A stretch of DNA of 60,809 nucleotides from Hyphomicrobiales bacterium (lineage in GTDB: Bacteria; Pseudomonadota; Alphaproteobacteria; Rhizobiales; Aestuariivirgaceae). Made by a program: the position numbers and the translations under genes. Numbering within the stretch: the stretch's first letter is position 1; the number at the start of each line of letters is the position of its first letter. The DNA is taken from NCBI GenBank assembly GCA_025363755.1, contig JANYLQ010000018.1:1-60809 (forward strand), read 5' to 3'. The notes beneath the pieces were generated by a model, which was given only the letters and a program-made list of their open reading frames with translations, made no database searches and was not told the DNA's origin. Shown here in pieces: positions 44,275 to 53,144 of this stretch.

Positions 44275-45333
44275 ATGGCTTCTCCCGCTCTTTTACGCGC
44301 GTGCCTTGATGTAATGCACTTCACAGGCTTATCTCATATCCTCAGAAAGCAGTTCCAAGGGATGGGCAGTATATTTTGCTTCCATCACGTGTGCCCCGGC
44401 GGAGGGATGGCCAAAGGCTTTGCACCCAACGGTAAAATTGAATGTACCTCTGAGTTTCTGAGCGAGATCATTCATCTGGTCAGAAAACGCGGCATGGAAA
44501 CGCTTTCATTGGCTGATGCCGTGGAGCGCATTCGTAGTCCCCAGCCAAACCAAAAACCATTTGCTGTCTTTACACTCGACGATGGATACAAGGACAACAT
44601 GATCCATGGTCAACCAATTTTTGACCAACTCAATTGTCCATACACCGTCTTTGTCGCCCCCAAAATTGTCGACGGTTCATGCGAGCTGTGGTGGAGGGCG
44701 TTGGAGAAAATTATATCGGCTAACGCACAATTTAAGGCGACAATTCACGGTGCACAGTATGACCTAGATATTCGGTCAGAAGCCCAAAAGAAGCGTGCTT
44801 GGCGTGTGCTGTTTCCAAAACTAACCGCTTTGCCCCAATATGAACAACGCAAAACGATTCATGAATTGGCGAAAAAATATAACTTCGATCTTGTTGATTA
44901 TTGCAAGTCCATTGCGATGACTTGGGATGAGATTAGGATACTGAATGAAGACCCTCTTTGCACCATCGGCGCACACACAATGAACCATTATGCGGTTGCA
45001 AAGCTCAGTACAGCTGACTGCATGTACGAATTGGAAGAATCTCGCCGTTGCATAGAACGAGAATTAGGCGAGAAAATTCACTTCTTTGCTTACCCCTATG
45101 GTGATGAACCCGCTGCGGGTCTGCGAGATTTTCAAATAGCCAATGATCTAGGATTTACGGCGTCGCTCACCACAAGAAAAGGTGTTGTCTTTGCAGAGCA
45201 TGGCAAACATCTCCAAGCGTTGCCCAGAATTATGGTTTCAGGGCGTTATCAGAAAATTCGATATATTGACGCCCTGGTTTCTGGTGCACCAACGGCATTG
45301 CTCAATCGGTTCTCAAAAATAAACGTTAACTGA
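44275..45333 (+). CDS. polysaccharide deacetylase family protein
   Basis: A 352-residue NodB-homology protein. FAVFTLDDGYKDNMIHGQPI carries the catalytic and metal-binding Asp pair; TIGAHTMNHYAVAKLS supplies the two histidines (H-x3-H); FFAYPYGDEPAAG is motif 3. Family members remove N-acetyl or O-acetyl groups from sugars. No signal peptide is evident, so it may act in the cytoplasm on the lipid-linked unit or be exported another way. It begins three bases after the Wzc stop, so it is in one operon with it and most likely modifies the same polysaccharide. Confidence 0.88.
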   Translation: MASPALLRACLDVMHFTGLSHILRKQFQGMGSIFCFHHVCPGGGMAKGFAPNGKIECTSEFLSEIIHLVRKRGMETLSLADAVERIRSPQPNQKPFAVFTLDDGYKDNMIHGQPIFDQLNCPYTVFVAPKIVDGSCELWWRALEKIISANAQFKATIHGAQYDLDIRSEAQKKRAWRVLFPKLTALPQYEQRKTIHELAKKYNFDLVDYCKSIAMTWDEIRILNEDPLCTIGAHTMNHYAVAKLSTADCMYELEESRRCIERELGEKIHFFAYPYGDEPAAGLRDFQIANDLGFTASLTTRKGVVFAEHGKHLQALPRIMVSGRYQKIRYIDALVSGAPTALLNRFSKINVN

Positions 45334-45538
45334 TCGGGTCTGGCTTTGACATCCAGCGGATGATTACCATCGCCACAGGCAACCAGCCAAAGCCAGCCAA
45401 GATATAAAATGGCAGTTCAAACATCAGGCCTCGTCCAATGATGAATATACCACCAATCGCCATTAAAATGAGCGCGTAGATAATCATGAAGACGATTGTA
45501 TAGATCGTGCCCAAAAGCTTGCGGGTTCTAAGTTTCAT
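45326..45538 (-). CDS. DUF2842 family membrane protein
   Basis: A 70-residue protein with two membrane helices (about residues 9-31 and 38-60): MKLRTRKLLGTIYTIVFMII, then RGLMFELPFYILAGFGWLPV and AMVIIRWMSKPD. This is the DUF2842 family of alphaproteobacteria, function unknown, generally found beside heme A synthase or homologous core genes. The ATG at 45538 fits the family's start better than a longer frame from 45592. It converges with the deacetylase gene and overlaps its end by eight bases. Confidence 0.85.
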   Translation of the reverse strand: MKLRTRKLLGTIYTIVFMIIYALILMAIGGIFIIGRGLMFELPFYILAGFGWLPVAMVIIRWMSKPDPIS

Positions 45539-45636
45539 AAGCTCCACATAGCGATTCAAATCCAAAAATGAAATGGTAGGCCCTGCGGCCAACAGGCGCT
45601 TGCCTCATATGCGACGAAAGCTTAGTTTGCCAACTT

Positions 45637-46686
45637 ATGACAGACATAGCACAAAACATGCCGCTTTCGCGGTCAAAGGCTGCTTTACCCGCCCTCGGAA
45701 CATGGCTGGGGTGGGTTGCTTTTATGGTGTTCCTCATGGTCATCGTGGGTGGTGCGACCCGCTTGACCAATAGTGGACTTTCAATCACTGAATGGGATCC
45801 CGTTTTTGGGGCTATCCCTCCACTGAATGCCACTGATTGGAATATTTTGTTTCTAAAATATCAGCAGTCTTCTCAATATAAATTGCAAAATGTTGGAATG
45901 TCTTTGACCCAATTCCAATTTATTTTTTGGTGGGAATGGGCGCACCGCTTGCTAGGGCGTTTAATTGGTTTTGTTTTTCTAATTCCTTTTCTCTATTTTG
46001 CGGTTATGCGGAAATTAGAGCTCCGCTTAGTGCCACGTTTGATCATTCTCTTTGTATTGGGCGGCCTACAGGGTGCGCTTGGTTGGTATATGGTGGCCTC
46101 TGGTTTGGTGAACCGCGTTGATGTCAGCCAATATCGGTTGGCCGCCCATTTGACTCTGGCGAGCGCTTTATTTGCGGCAATCATTTGGACGATTTCAAGC
46201 CTGAATTGGCGACATAAATTTCCACGCAATTTTGATGCATGGACAGCACTGATTTTGTTTGTGCTAGTGCTCTTGCAGATTGCCGCAGGTGGGTTCGTTG
46301 CAGGTATAGACGCCGGTCAGGGATATAATACATGGCCGCTTATGGACGGGAAATACATTCCAGATGGCTTAAGCGTAATGCAGCCCGTGTGGCACAACCT
46401 GTTTGAAAACGCTCTTACTGTCCAGTTTGATCACCGCATTCTGGCATATACAATCTTCATTATCGCCGTGTTGCACGCGGTAAAGACATTTTCTTTCACG
46501 TCAATGTTGCTTGCCTATCTTGTTTTTATTCAGGCAGGCCTTGGGATCATGACATTGCTCATGTACGTGCCGTTGGGGTTTGCATTAGCCCATCAAGCAA
46601 CGGCCATGTTGGTTTTGGCCGCTGCTGTTTGGAATTTGCATAAGAAAACGATTGATCACGCCTTATTCTTTCAAGACATTGCTTGA
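45637..46686 (+). CDS. ctaA: heme A synthase (COX15/CtaA)
   Basis: A 349-residue enzyme with eight membrane helices that oxidises the C8 methyl group of heme O to make heme A for cytochrome c oxidase. Four-helix repeat motifs are present: VIVGGATRLTNSGLSITEWD, WWEWAHRLLGRLIGFVFLIP, YRLAAHLTLASALFAA, GGFVAGIDAGQGYNTWPLMD, QFDHRILAYTIFI and LAHQATAMLVLAAAVWNLH. The heme-ligand histidines are intact. The last 16 bases overlap the convergent metY gene. Confidence 0.95.
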   Translation: MTDIAQNMPLSRSKAALPALGTWLGWVAFMVFLMVIVGGATRLTNSGLSITEWDPVFGAIPPLNATDWNILFLKYQQSSQYKLQNVGMSLTQFQFIFWWEWAHRLLGRLIGFVFLIPFLYFAVMRKLELRLVPRLIILFVLGGLQGALGWYMVASGLVNRVDVSQYRLAAHLTLASALFAAIIWTISSLNWRHKFPRNFDAWTALILFVLVLLQIAAGGFVAGIDAGQGYNTWPLMDGKYIPDGLSVMQPVWHNLFENALTVQFDHRILAYTIFIIAVLHAVKTFSFTSMLLAYLVFIQAGLGIMTLLMYVPLGFALAHQATAMLVLAAAVWNLHKKTIDHALFFQDIA

Positions 46687-47948
46687 TCAATATCTGCAAT
46701 AATATCATCCGCATCTTCAATGCCGATTGAAAGCCGTACAACATCTGGCCCAGCGCCTGCTTTTATCAGTTGATCTGGTGAAAGCTGACTATGTGTGGTT
46801 GAAGCTGGGTGAATGATAAGTGAGCGTGTGTCCCCCACATTTGCGAGATGAGATAGCATCTTAACGGAAGATACCATTTTCACCCCAGCATCATATCCGC
46901 CTTTCAGGCCGAAGGTGAAAACCGCGCCAGCACCTTTTGGGGCATATTTTTTCTGCAGCGCATGGTGCTTGTCAGAAGGCAACCCAGCATAATTCACCCA
47001 TGCCACGTTCTTGTGTGTCGAAAGCCATGTCGCCACTTTGAGCGCATTGTCACAATGGCGCTGCATACGCAGCCCCAACGTTTCCATTCCTGTTAAAATC
47101 AAGAATGAATTGAGCGGCGCAATCGAAGGCCCCAAATCGCGGAGGCCAAGCACGCGACAAGCAATCGCAAAAGCAATGCCACCAAATGTTTCGTGGAGCT
47201 TTATGCCATGATAACTTTCGTTAGGCTCAGACAACAGTGGATATTTTCCACTCTTTGACCAATCAAAATTGCCACCATCGACAATAACACCACCCATAGA
47301 GTTACCGTGCCCACCCATGAATTTGGTGAGCGAGTGCACCACGATGTTTGCACCATGCTTGAACGGTTGGCAAAGATAGGGTGTGGCCAAAGTGTTATCA
47401 ACGATCAACGGAATGCCCGCTTTCTTTGCCACTTTGGCAATTGCTTCCAAGTCGGTCACACGGCCACCGGGGTTTGCAATCGACTCAACAAAAATAGCCT
47501 TGGTTTTTGGAGAAATTGCTTTTTCAAATGACGAAATATCATCCGCATCAGCCCAAACTACATGCCACCCAAAAGACTTGAAGGAATGGTTGAACTGGTT
47601 GATCGATCCGCCATAGAGTTGGCGTGAAGCAATGAACTCATCGCCGGGCTGCATCATTGTGTGAAATACAAGAAGCTGTGCCGCGTGACCTGAAGCAACC
47701 GACAGCGCCGCCGTTCCCCCTTCAAGTGCTGCAACCTTGCCCTCAAGCACGGATTGCGTTGGGTTCATGATGCGGGTGTAAATGTTTCCGAATGCGCGCA
47801 ATGCAAACAGGTCGGAAGCATGCTGCACATCGTTAAACACGAAAGCCGTTGTCTGATAAATTGGTGTTATGCGGGCACCTGTGGCAGAGTCTGGTGCACC
47901 GCCTGCATGAATTGCGAGAGTGTCAAATCCGGGGGGTTTATCGGCCAT
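46671..47948 (-). CDS. metY: O-acetylhomoserine sulfhydrylase (aminocarboxypropyltransferase)
   Basis: A 425-residue Cys/Met-metabolism PLP enzyme that makes homocysteine directly from O-acetylhomoserine and sulfide. Recognised by FDTLAIHAGGAPDSATGARI, YTRIMNPTQSVLEGKVAALE, VDNTLATPYLCQPFKHGANI and VVHSLTKFMGGHGNSMGG, with Lys209 as the PLP lysine. The insertion after it (GNFDWSKSGKYPLLSEPNES) and total length separate MetY from the shorter MetZ type; that distinction is moderately sure. It is the last gene of a minus-strand run from 50722. I saw no SAM riboswitch in the 63 bases upstream. Confidence 0.93.
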   Translation of the reverse strand: MADKPPGFDTLAIHAGGAPDSATGARITPIYQTTAFVFNDVQHASDLFALRAFGNIYTRIMNPTQSVLEGKVAALEGGTAALSVASGHAAQLLVFHTMMQPGDEFIASRQLYGGSINQFNHSFKSFGWHVVWADADDISSFEKAISPKTKAIFVESIANPGGRVTDLEAIAKVAKKAGIPLIVDNTLATPYLCQPFKHGANIVVHSLTKFMGGHGNSMGGVIVDGGNFDWSKSGKYPLLSEPNESYHGIKLHETFGGIAFAIACRVLGLRDLGPSIAPLNSFLILTGMETLGLRMQRHCDNALKVATWLSTHKNVAWVNYAGLPSDKHHALQKKYAPKGAGAVFTFGLKGGYDAGVKMVSSVKMLSHLANVGDTRSLIIHPASTTHSQLSPDQLIKAGAGPDVVRLSIGIEDADDIIADIDQAMS

Positions 47949-48011
47949 AGCTTGCTCCTGGTATGTTTAAAGATCAGAGCCTAACCGTGTATTTCTTATC
48001 CGGCAAGCGCC

Positions 48012-48545
48012 TCAGTGAGGCGACATGCGCTTGAGGATGTTGTCCCTATCCCAGAACTGGTGTTTCAGCGCGGCAACAACGTGAAGTATAATCAAAACCT
48101 CTGCCACTTTGCTGGCAAGGCTATGCACATTGCCGCCAATCCCACCGAGATCTGGCAAACCCGGAACTGGAGCAATGCCAAATAGGGTCGTGCCGCTCAA
48201 GATTGCTTCCTTAGGCAATTGGTGAGTGAAAGCCATAAGTCCCGTCAACGGCAACCCGATCATCAAAACATAAAACAGCCAATGAGTGATGTGTGAAATA
48301 GTGACTTCCCAATGCTTCATAGTTGGAGGAAGAGGAGGGGGTGGGTTCATTAGCCGCCAACCAAGCCGCGCCAATGACAAGATCAAAACCGAAATTCCAA
48401 TCGAAGCGTGAAGCGAAGGATAAAACGTATCTGTCGGACGGCGGATAAGATCCTCACCAAACAAAATCATGTAAATCATCAGTGCTGCGATCAACCAATG
48501 AAGTGAAATTGCCACAGTCGAATAGCGCGAAGATGAAACTGACAT
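48012..48545 (-). CDS. cytochrome b561 family protein
   Basis: A 177-residue diheme membrane protein with four helices. Histidines lie in STVAISLHWLIAALMIYMIL, FYPSLHASIGISVLILSLAR, ISHITHWLFYVLMIGLPLTG and VLIILHVVAALKHQFWDRDN. The C-terminal HVVAALKH-FW-RD--L-RM is a hallmark of the YceJ-type cytochrome b561 group. It probably passes electrons from quinol to a periplasmic partner. Positioned between the CoA-binding protein gene and metY on the same strand. Confidence 0.92.
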   Translation of the reverse strand: MSVSSSRYSTVAISLHWLIAALMIYMILFGEDLIRRPTDTFYPSLHASIGISVLILSLARLGWRLMNPPPPLPPTMKHWEVTISHITHWLFYVLMIGLPLTGLMAFTHQLPKEAILSGTTLFGIAPVPGLPDLGGIGGNVHSLASKVAEVLIILHVVAALKHQFWDRDNILKRMSPH

Positions 48546-48594
48546 ATGAACTCCTATTGTTCAATTGACGATGTGCTTCGGAAATTCCGTCGCG

Positions 48595-49125
48595 TCAATT
48601 GCGGGGAGCTATTCCCAAACTTTGCATGCGCCCATTAGCATTCACCACCTGACGTTTTGATGATATAATGCCAGAATTGCCACCCACCCATGCCCATTCA
48701 CCAGATATCTTTCCAAATTCCATTTTCGGGCAGCGATCCATAACAACTTTCAAGCCGTGTGCTTCGGCCAAAGCTGCTGCTTCATCATTGCGAACGCCCA
48801 GTTGCAACCAGATGACTTTTGGTAAAACATTGAGAGCCAAAGCTTCCTGAGTAATTTGTAATGCGGCTTCTGAGTTCCGAAAAATATCGACCATGTCGAT
48901 AGCCACTGGAACATCAGCGAGGCTTGCATAAACCAACTGCCCCGAAATTTCTTTTCCCGCCAAACCGGGATTTATGGGGAAAACCTGATAACCCTTCTCC
49001 AATAAATAGTTCAGTACAAAGAACGATGGCCTAACTTCGTTGTTTGATGCGCCGACCAATGCGATTGTCTTAACATCGCGAAGAATATCGGTGATGTATT
49101 CAACTGGATAGTGGTCGTGGTTCAT
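48595..49125 (-). CDS. CoA-binding domain protein (YccU-like)
   Basis: A 176-residue Rossmann-fold protein of the CoA_binding_2 family. KTIALVGASNNEVRPSFFVL provides the glycine motif, with QVFPINPGLAGKEISGQLVY, AIDMVDIFRNSEAA and VIWLQLGVRNDEAAALAEAH following, and VVMDRCPKMEF near the end. The biochemical role is not established. Its ATG overlaps the stop of the enoyl-CoA hydratase gene (ATGA), so the two are translated together. Confidence 0.92.
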   Translation of the reverse strand: MNHDHYPVEYITDILRDVKTIALVGASNNEVRPSFFVLNYLLEKGYQVFPINPGLAGKEISGQLVYASLADVPVAIDMVDIFRNSEAALQITQEALALNVLPKVIWLQLGVRNDEAAALAEAHGLKVVMDRCPKMEFGKISGEWAWVGGNSGIISSKRQVVNANGRMQSLGIAPRN

Positions 49126-49913
49126 GATGAAGGCCAGACTGGTTTACGTTTTTCCAAAACAGCACCAACGCCTTCACGGGCCGATTCTTGCAAGAAATTT
49201 TCAACCATCACGTGGCTACAATGCGCATAAGCTTCACCTAGACCAAGACCGATCTGCACATCAAATGCAGGCTTTCCAATGCTGATTGCATTTTGGGATT
49301 TGGTCGATATCCTATTGGCAATCGCTGTAACATGCGCTTGCAACATTTCAGACTCAACAACGCCATTCACCAAGCCAACGCGCAACGCATACGCCGCATC
49401 ATATATTTCGCCCGTCAATAACATTTCGCGTGCATGCCGTGGCCCAATGGCACGCGATAATGCCACCATGGGTGTTGAACAAAACAAACCGATATTCACA
49501 CCCGGCGTACAAAAATGTGCATTTGCGCTGGCATAAGCAAAATCGCATGAAGCCACCAATTGACAACCGGCAGCACTGGCCAATCCCTGAACCTCAGCAA
49601 TTGTGATGCACCGATGTTGAGCAAGTGCGGTCATTACTTTTGCACACCGATCAAAAATTTCAGTGAAATATTTTGCACCGTGATCAGCATCAGCGCGGTG
49701 CGCAGTGAGCTCCTTCAAATTATGCCCTGCCGAGAACGCAACACCTTCGGCATTAATGATGACCACACTTATTGAATGATCATCTTCCGCATTCTTGAGC
49801 TCTTGGTCCAGCGCGCTCAACATTGCTTCTGATATGCTATTGCGTGTGGAATTGTCGTTCAAAGTCAAACGCAAGACCGCGCCATCACGACTAACTTTTA
49901 GAACGACGCTCAT
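49122..49913 (-). CDS. enoyl-CoA hydratase/isomerase family protein
   Basis: A 263-residue crotonase-fold enzyme. Oxyanion-hole regions are AEGVAFSAGHNLKEL and VQGLASAAGCQLVASCDFAY; the catalytic Glu positions of classic hydratases are replaced here (FCTPGVNIGLFCSTPMVALS), which fits the group annotated as enoyl-CoA hydratase domain-containing protein 3 (ECHDC3). Substrate unknown. It overlaps its upstream and downstream neighbours by four bases each. Confidence 0.9.
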   Translation of the reverse strand: MSVVLKVSRDGAVLRLTLNDNSTRNSISEAMLSALDQELKNAEDDHSISVVIINAEGVAFSAGHNLKELTAHRADADHGAKYFTEIFDRCAKVMTALAQHRCITIAEVQGLASAAGCQLVASCDFAYASANAHFCTPGVNIGLFCSTPMVALSRAIGPRHAREMLLTGEIYDAAYALRVGLVNGVVESEMLQAHVTAIANRISTKSQNAISIGKPAFDVQIGLGLGEAYAHCSHVMVENFLQESAREGVGAVLEKRKPVWPSS

Positions 49914-50722
49914 TCTTCAGTAGATTCGAGCTGTTTTATTTTTTCGGAATAGCTCACGTCTTTGATCAAATCTTCTGTGATCTTTCGATTGTTGTCCGAG
50001 GGGATAGAAGCTTTCAGGTTGCTTATCTTCCGATCCTTCAAGTCTTGCGCGATTGAATTATCACTTTTTACGTCTTCAATTTGTTGAAGAGTATCTGCAG
50101 TCTGGTCATTAGCAACATTGGTGTAAGCCAAGCTCAATGTCGTAATCGCCAGATTCCAGTCGTCGACACTTTTAAAGCCAAAACCTTTGACATCGGTTTC
50201 AAATTCTTTGCCACGCGGATCTTTATCAACAAACTCTTGAAGATCTTGGTATCCGGCAGAAGAATCTCGATATTTGTCTTGAACCAAAACATAAGCATCC
50301 AGCGCTTTGCGCGCCAAATCGGGTGTTAATTCCTCAACTTCAATGGGCGCATTATCACCAATGCTAATATCACCTTCCATATCAGCAGCACTTGGATCAT
50401 CCACACCTGGTTCAGGTGCAGCTTGTTCTCCAGTTGCAGGAGTTTGGGAATCCGTCGCGCCCGGAACAGGCGGAGAAACAGGAGCAGCTGCAGGTGGAGC
50501 AACAGGTGGCGTAGCAACTGGCGGGGTGGCAGCTGGCGGTACAACAGGCTTAACATCCACAGGCGGTGTAGTGGGTGCAGGAACGATGGGTTTGACAACT
50601 ACGGGCGGGGTCACAACAGGGGGTGTCGGTTGCGTCGCGGTGGACTGCGCAACTGCCAATTGGGGCATTGTTAAAAACACAGAAAGACCAATTGGAGCCA
50701 GTAACCGCAACATTAACTTCAT
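49910..50722 (-). CDS. exported proline-rich protein with helical C-terminal domain
   Basis: A 270-residue protein with a signal peptide ending near AVA (residue 25). Residues 26-95 form a Pro/Val/Thr-rich segment (PPVVTPPVVVKPIV, VATPPVAPPAAA), likely extended through the periplasm. After an acidic linker, residues 125-270 are predicted helical (LARKALDAYVLVQDKYRDSS, GKEFETDVKGFGFKSVDDWN, SYSEKIKQLESTEE). I do not recognise the C-terminal domain by name. GAGGTGG precedes the ATG. The stop overlaps the enoyl-CoA hydratase start, an odd link between an envelope protein and a CoA enzyme. Confidence 0.75.
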   Translation of the reverse strand: MKLMLRLLAPIGLSVFLTMPQLAVAQSTATQPTPPVVTPPVVVKPIVPAPTTPPVDVKPVVPPAATPPVATPPVAPPAAAPVSPPVPGATDSQTPATGEQAAPEPGVDDPSAADMEGDISIGDNAPIEVEELTPDLARKALDAYVLVQDKYRDSSAGYQDLQEFVDKDPRGKEFETDVKGFGFKSVDDWNLAITTLSLAYTNVANDQTADTLQQIEDVKSDNSIAQDLKDRKISNLKASIPSDNNRKITEDLIKDVSYSEKIKQLESTEE

Positions 50723-50868
50723 CGAACCACCTCAATTCGTTCAATTTACGCTAGCCGACAAAATTCAGCTAGCAAAAACTGTATGACGGCTCAAATTGGC
50801 GGTTTCTGTCGTTTTCAACGGGTAATATGTTACCTTGTAAAAAATACTCAATAATTCTATATCTCTTA

Positions 50869-50898
50869 TTGACAGTGGTACATCCAATTGGCTATCAG
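50869..50898 (+). promoter_or_regulatory. sigma-70-like promoter of rplM-rpsI
   Basis: TTGACA at 50869-50874 and TATCAG at 50893-50898 are separated by 18 bases. Transcription would begin near 50905, just before the leader hairpin. Confidence 0.5.
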
Positions 50899-50908
50899 CC
50901 GTCCAAGT

Positions 50909-50938
50909 CGCGCTTTCACAAGAAGGCGCGTTTTATTT
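50909..50938 (+). promoter_or_regulatory. leader hairpin with T-run before rplM
   Basis: CGCGCTTTC pairs with GAAGGCGCG around ACAA (nine pairs, one G-U), followed by TTTTATTT. It is 24 bases ahead of the rplM ATG and at the very start of the predicted transcript. It could be an attenuator, a ribosomal-protein binding site, or a 5' stabiliser. Confidence 0.45.
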
Positions 50939-50962
50939 AACACGAATTCAGAGAACAAGCTC

Positions 50963-51427
50963 ATGAAGACTTATTCGGTCAAAGCGTCCGAAATTCAGAA
51001 GCAGTGGATGCTGATTGATGCTGAAGGCCTCGTTGTTGGCCGTCTTGCTGCAATCATTGCAAACCGTCTGCGTGGCAAACATAAGCCAACTTTCACACCA
51101 CACATGGATTGCGGTGATAATATCATCGTCATCAACTGCGAAAAGATCGCCTTCACGGGCAAGAAGCGTCAAGATAAGACCTATTATTGGCACACTGGCT
51201 TTGCCGGCGGTATCAAGGAACGTAACGCTCACCAGTTCTTGGATGGCAAGCGTCCTGAGCGTATTTTGGAACTCGCCGTACAGCGCATGTTGCCAGGTGC
51301 TTCGTTGAAGCGTCAGCAAATGACGAACCTGCGCATTTATAAGGGTGCAACCCATCCGCATGAAGCGCAGAACCCAATCGTGCTTGATATCAAAGCAATG
51401 AACCCTAAAAACGTAGTGAGAGGCTAA
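50963..51427 (+). CDS. rplM: 50S ribosomal protein L13
   Basis: A 154-residue protein of the large subunit. Signatures are [60 protein letters not shown] and [20 protein letters not shown]. The ATG at 50963 ([10 protein letters not shown]) matches the family start; an upstream frame from 50888 has no homology. rpsI follows after three bases, as in nearly all bacteria. Confidence 0.98.
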   Translation: MKTYSVKASEIQKQWMLIDAEGLVVGRLAAIIANRLRGKHKPTFTPHMDCGDNIIVINCEKIAFTGKKRQDKTYYWHTGFAGGIKERNAHQFLDGKRPERILELAVQRMLPGASLKRQQMTNLRIYKGATHPHEAQNPIVLDIKAMNPKNVVRG

Positions 51428-51430
51428 ATC

Positions 51431-51931
51431 ATGGCTGAAACAAAAACACTCGCTGACTTGGGTTCAGCTATGGGCATGGCCCCAGCTGCTGCTGGTGGCG
51501 TGGCTGCTGCACCATTGGCTCCAGTCCAACCAAAAATAGATGCGAAAGGCCGTTCCTATGCAACGGGCCGCCGTAAGAATGCAATTGCTCGCGTTTGGAT
51601 CAAGCGCGGCAAAGGCAAGATCACAGTTAATGGCAAACCAATCGAAACTTATTTCGCACGCCCCGTTTTGCGCATGCTCTTAGCCCAGCCAATGCATGCT
51701 GTGAACCGTTTCTCGGAAATGGATGTTGATTGCACAGTGGTCGGCGGCGGTCTTTCTGGCCAAGCTGGCGCTGTTCGTCACGGCATTGCGCGCGCCCTTG
51801 TAAACTTCGAGCCAGGCCTTCGTCCTGTGTTGAAGAAGGGTTCCTTCCTCACACGCGACAGCCGTGCTGTTGAACGTAAGAAGTATGGCCGTGCAAAAGC
51901 CCGCGCCCGCTTCCAGTTCTCGAAGCGTTAA
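51431..51931 (+). CDS. rpsI: 30S ribosomal protein S9
   Basis: A 166-residue protein of the small subunit. The core starts at [20 protein letters not shown] and ends with the invariant [20 protein letters not shown], whose terminal Lys-Arg contacts the P-site tRNA. The first 35 residues are an Ala-rich extension ([20 protein letters not shown]), common in alphaproteobacterial S9. A strong terminator follows. Confidence 0.98.
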   Translation: MAETKTLADLGSAMGMAPAAAGGVAAAPLAPVQPKIDAKGRSYATGRRKNAIARVWIKRGKGKITVNGKPIETYFARPVLRMLLAQPMHAVNRFSEMDVDCTVVGGGLSGQAGAVRHGIARALVNFEPGLRPVLKKGSFLTRDSRAVERKKYGRAKARARFQFSKR

Positions 51932-51950
51932 TTCGAAATACATTCTGGAA

Positions 51951-51980
51951 AAGGCCGCTCAACAGGGCGGCCTTTTTTTT
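51951..51980 (+). terminator. intrinsic terminator of rplM-rpsI
   Basis: AAGGCCGC pairs with GCGGCCTT across an eight-base loop, ending in eight consecutive Ts (51973-51980). Confidence 0.9.
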
Positions 51981-51997
51981 CGTAAGGACGAACCGCA

Positions 51998-53110
51998 ATG
52001 GTCACTACTGAATTTGAAATCTTCCTTGTCGCCACGCCCGGCCTAGAGGCCGAATTATGTGAGGAAGTGAAGGCGCTCCAATTCAAAGAACCTAAAATAA
52101 TCGCGGGTGGTGTAACAATTAGCGGTAACTGGCCCGATATTTGGCGCGCCAATCTGCAAATCCGTGGCTGCTCACGCGTTTTGGCGCGGATCGGTTCGTT
52201 TCATGTGGGCCACTTGGCGCAGCTTGATAAATTAGCACATGCATTTGCCTGGAAGAAATTTTTGCGCCACGATGTTGCTGTTTCCGTTGAGGCCACCTGC
52301 AAAAAATCTAAAATCTATCACAGTGGTGCCGCAGCCCAGCGTATCGAAACCGCATTGAAAGACGTGCTCGGAACTACCATCGATAAAGATGCGCCCATTG
52401 CTATTAAGGCCCGCATTGAAAAAGATCTCTGCACAATCAGTATCGATACATCAGGCGAGATGCTGCACAAGCGCGGCCATAAAGAAGCAGTTGCTAAAGC
52501 CCCAATGCGCGAAACCCTTGCGAGTCTCATGTTGCACCGCTGTGGCTATGATGGCCACGAAACCGTGGTTGATCCGATGTGTGGTTCAGGCACATTTGTG
52601 ATTGAGGCCGCCGAAATTGCAAAGGGTCTGATGCCGGGCCGGTCGCGCAGTTTTGCATTTGAGCATCTGAAATCATTTGATGCAGAGCAATGGGCAAAAT
52701 TGCAAAGCGCAGGGCAGGGGCGCACCACAACTCATAAATTCTACGGAAGTGACCGAGACCTTGGCGCAATCAAAGCCGCAACAGCTAACGCTGAACGCGC
52801 AGGCGTTTTGGACGTTACTTTATTCGCCCAAAAGCCAATCAGCGACCTCGTGCCACCGAGTGGTTCACCGGGACTTGTAATCGTCAACCCACCTTACGGC
52901 ACACGCATCGGCGATAAGAAACCGCTCTTTGCGCTTTATGACGCGCTGGGCAAAACGCTACTCAAGCGATTTTCCGGCTGGCGAATTGGCATCACCACCA
53001 GCGACTCATCGCTTGCCAAAGCCACAGGTCTGCCATTTAAACCCCTTGGCACTTCAATTTTGCATGGCGGTTTGAGCGTTAATCTCTATCAGACTGAAAA
53101 ACTGCCCTAA
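51998..53110 (+). CDS. THUMP-domain class I rRNA (guanine-N2) methyltransferase
   Basis: A 370-residue SAM-dependent RNA methyltransferase of the RlmL/YcbY N-terminal type (COG0116). The N-terminus is EIFLVATPGLEAELCEEVKA, then a THUMP domain (about residues 60-165). The catalytic domain has DPMCGSGTFVIEAAEIAKGL (SAM binding) and VIVNPPYGTRIGDKKPLFAL (catalytic NPPY). E. coli RlmL carries an extra RlmK half; this protein is the single-domain form. It probably methylates 23S rRNA G2445 or an equivalent site. Confidence 0.92.
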   Translation: MVTTEFEIFLVATPGLEAELCEEVKALQFKEPKIIAGGVTISGNWPDIWRANLQIRGCSRVLARIGSFHVGHLAQLDKLAHAFAWKKFLRHDVAVSVEATCKKSKIYHSGAAAQRIETALKDVLGTTIDKDAPIAIKARIEKDLCTISIDTSGEMLHKRGHKEAVAKAPMRETLASLMLHRCGYDGHETVVDPMCGSGTFVIEAAEIAKGLMPGRSRSFAFEHLKSFDAEQWAKLQSAGQGRTTTHKFYGSDRDLGAIKAATANAERAGVLDVTLFAQKPISDLVPPSGSPGLVIVNPPYGTRIGDKKPLFALYDALGKTLLKRFSGWRIGITTSDSSLAKATGLPFKPLGTSILHGGLSVNLYQTEKLP

Positions 53111-53144
53111 ATCTGTTTGGTGAACCGGGACGTTAGAATTAATA

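Noticed and set aside
47949-48011. Possible SAM-II riboswitch in front of metY
   Set aside because: The spacer is only 63 bases and shows neither the pseudoknot pairing nor the conserved core; the gene also appears to be read from upstream.
48018-48032. Perfect CGCCTCA-C-TGAGGCG palindrome at the cytochrome b561 stop codon as a terminator
   Set aside because: It contains the stop codon itself, has almost no loop and no T-run; metY downstream is on the same strand and needs read-through or its own promoter.
50750-50773. Two GCTAGC sites 12 bases apart upstream of the Pro-rich protein gene
   Set aside because: Six-base palindromes are too short to call an operator without conservation.
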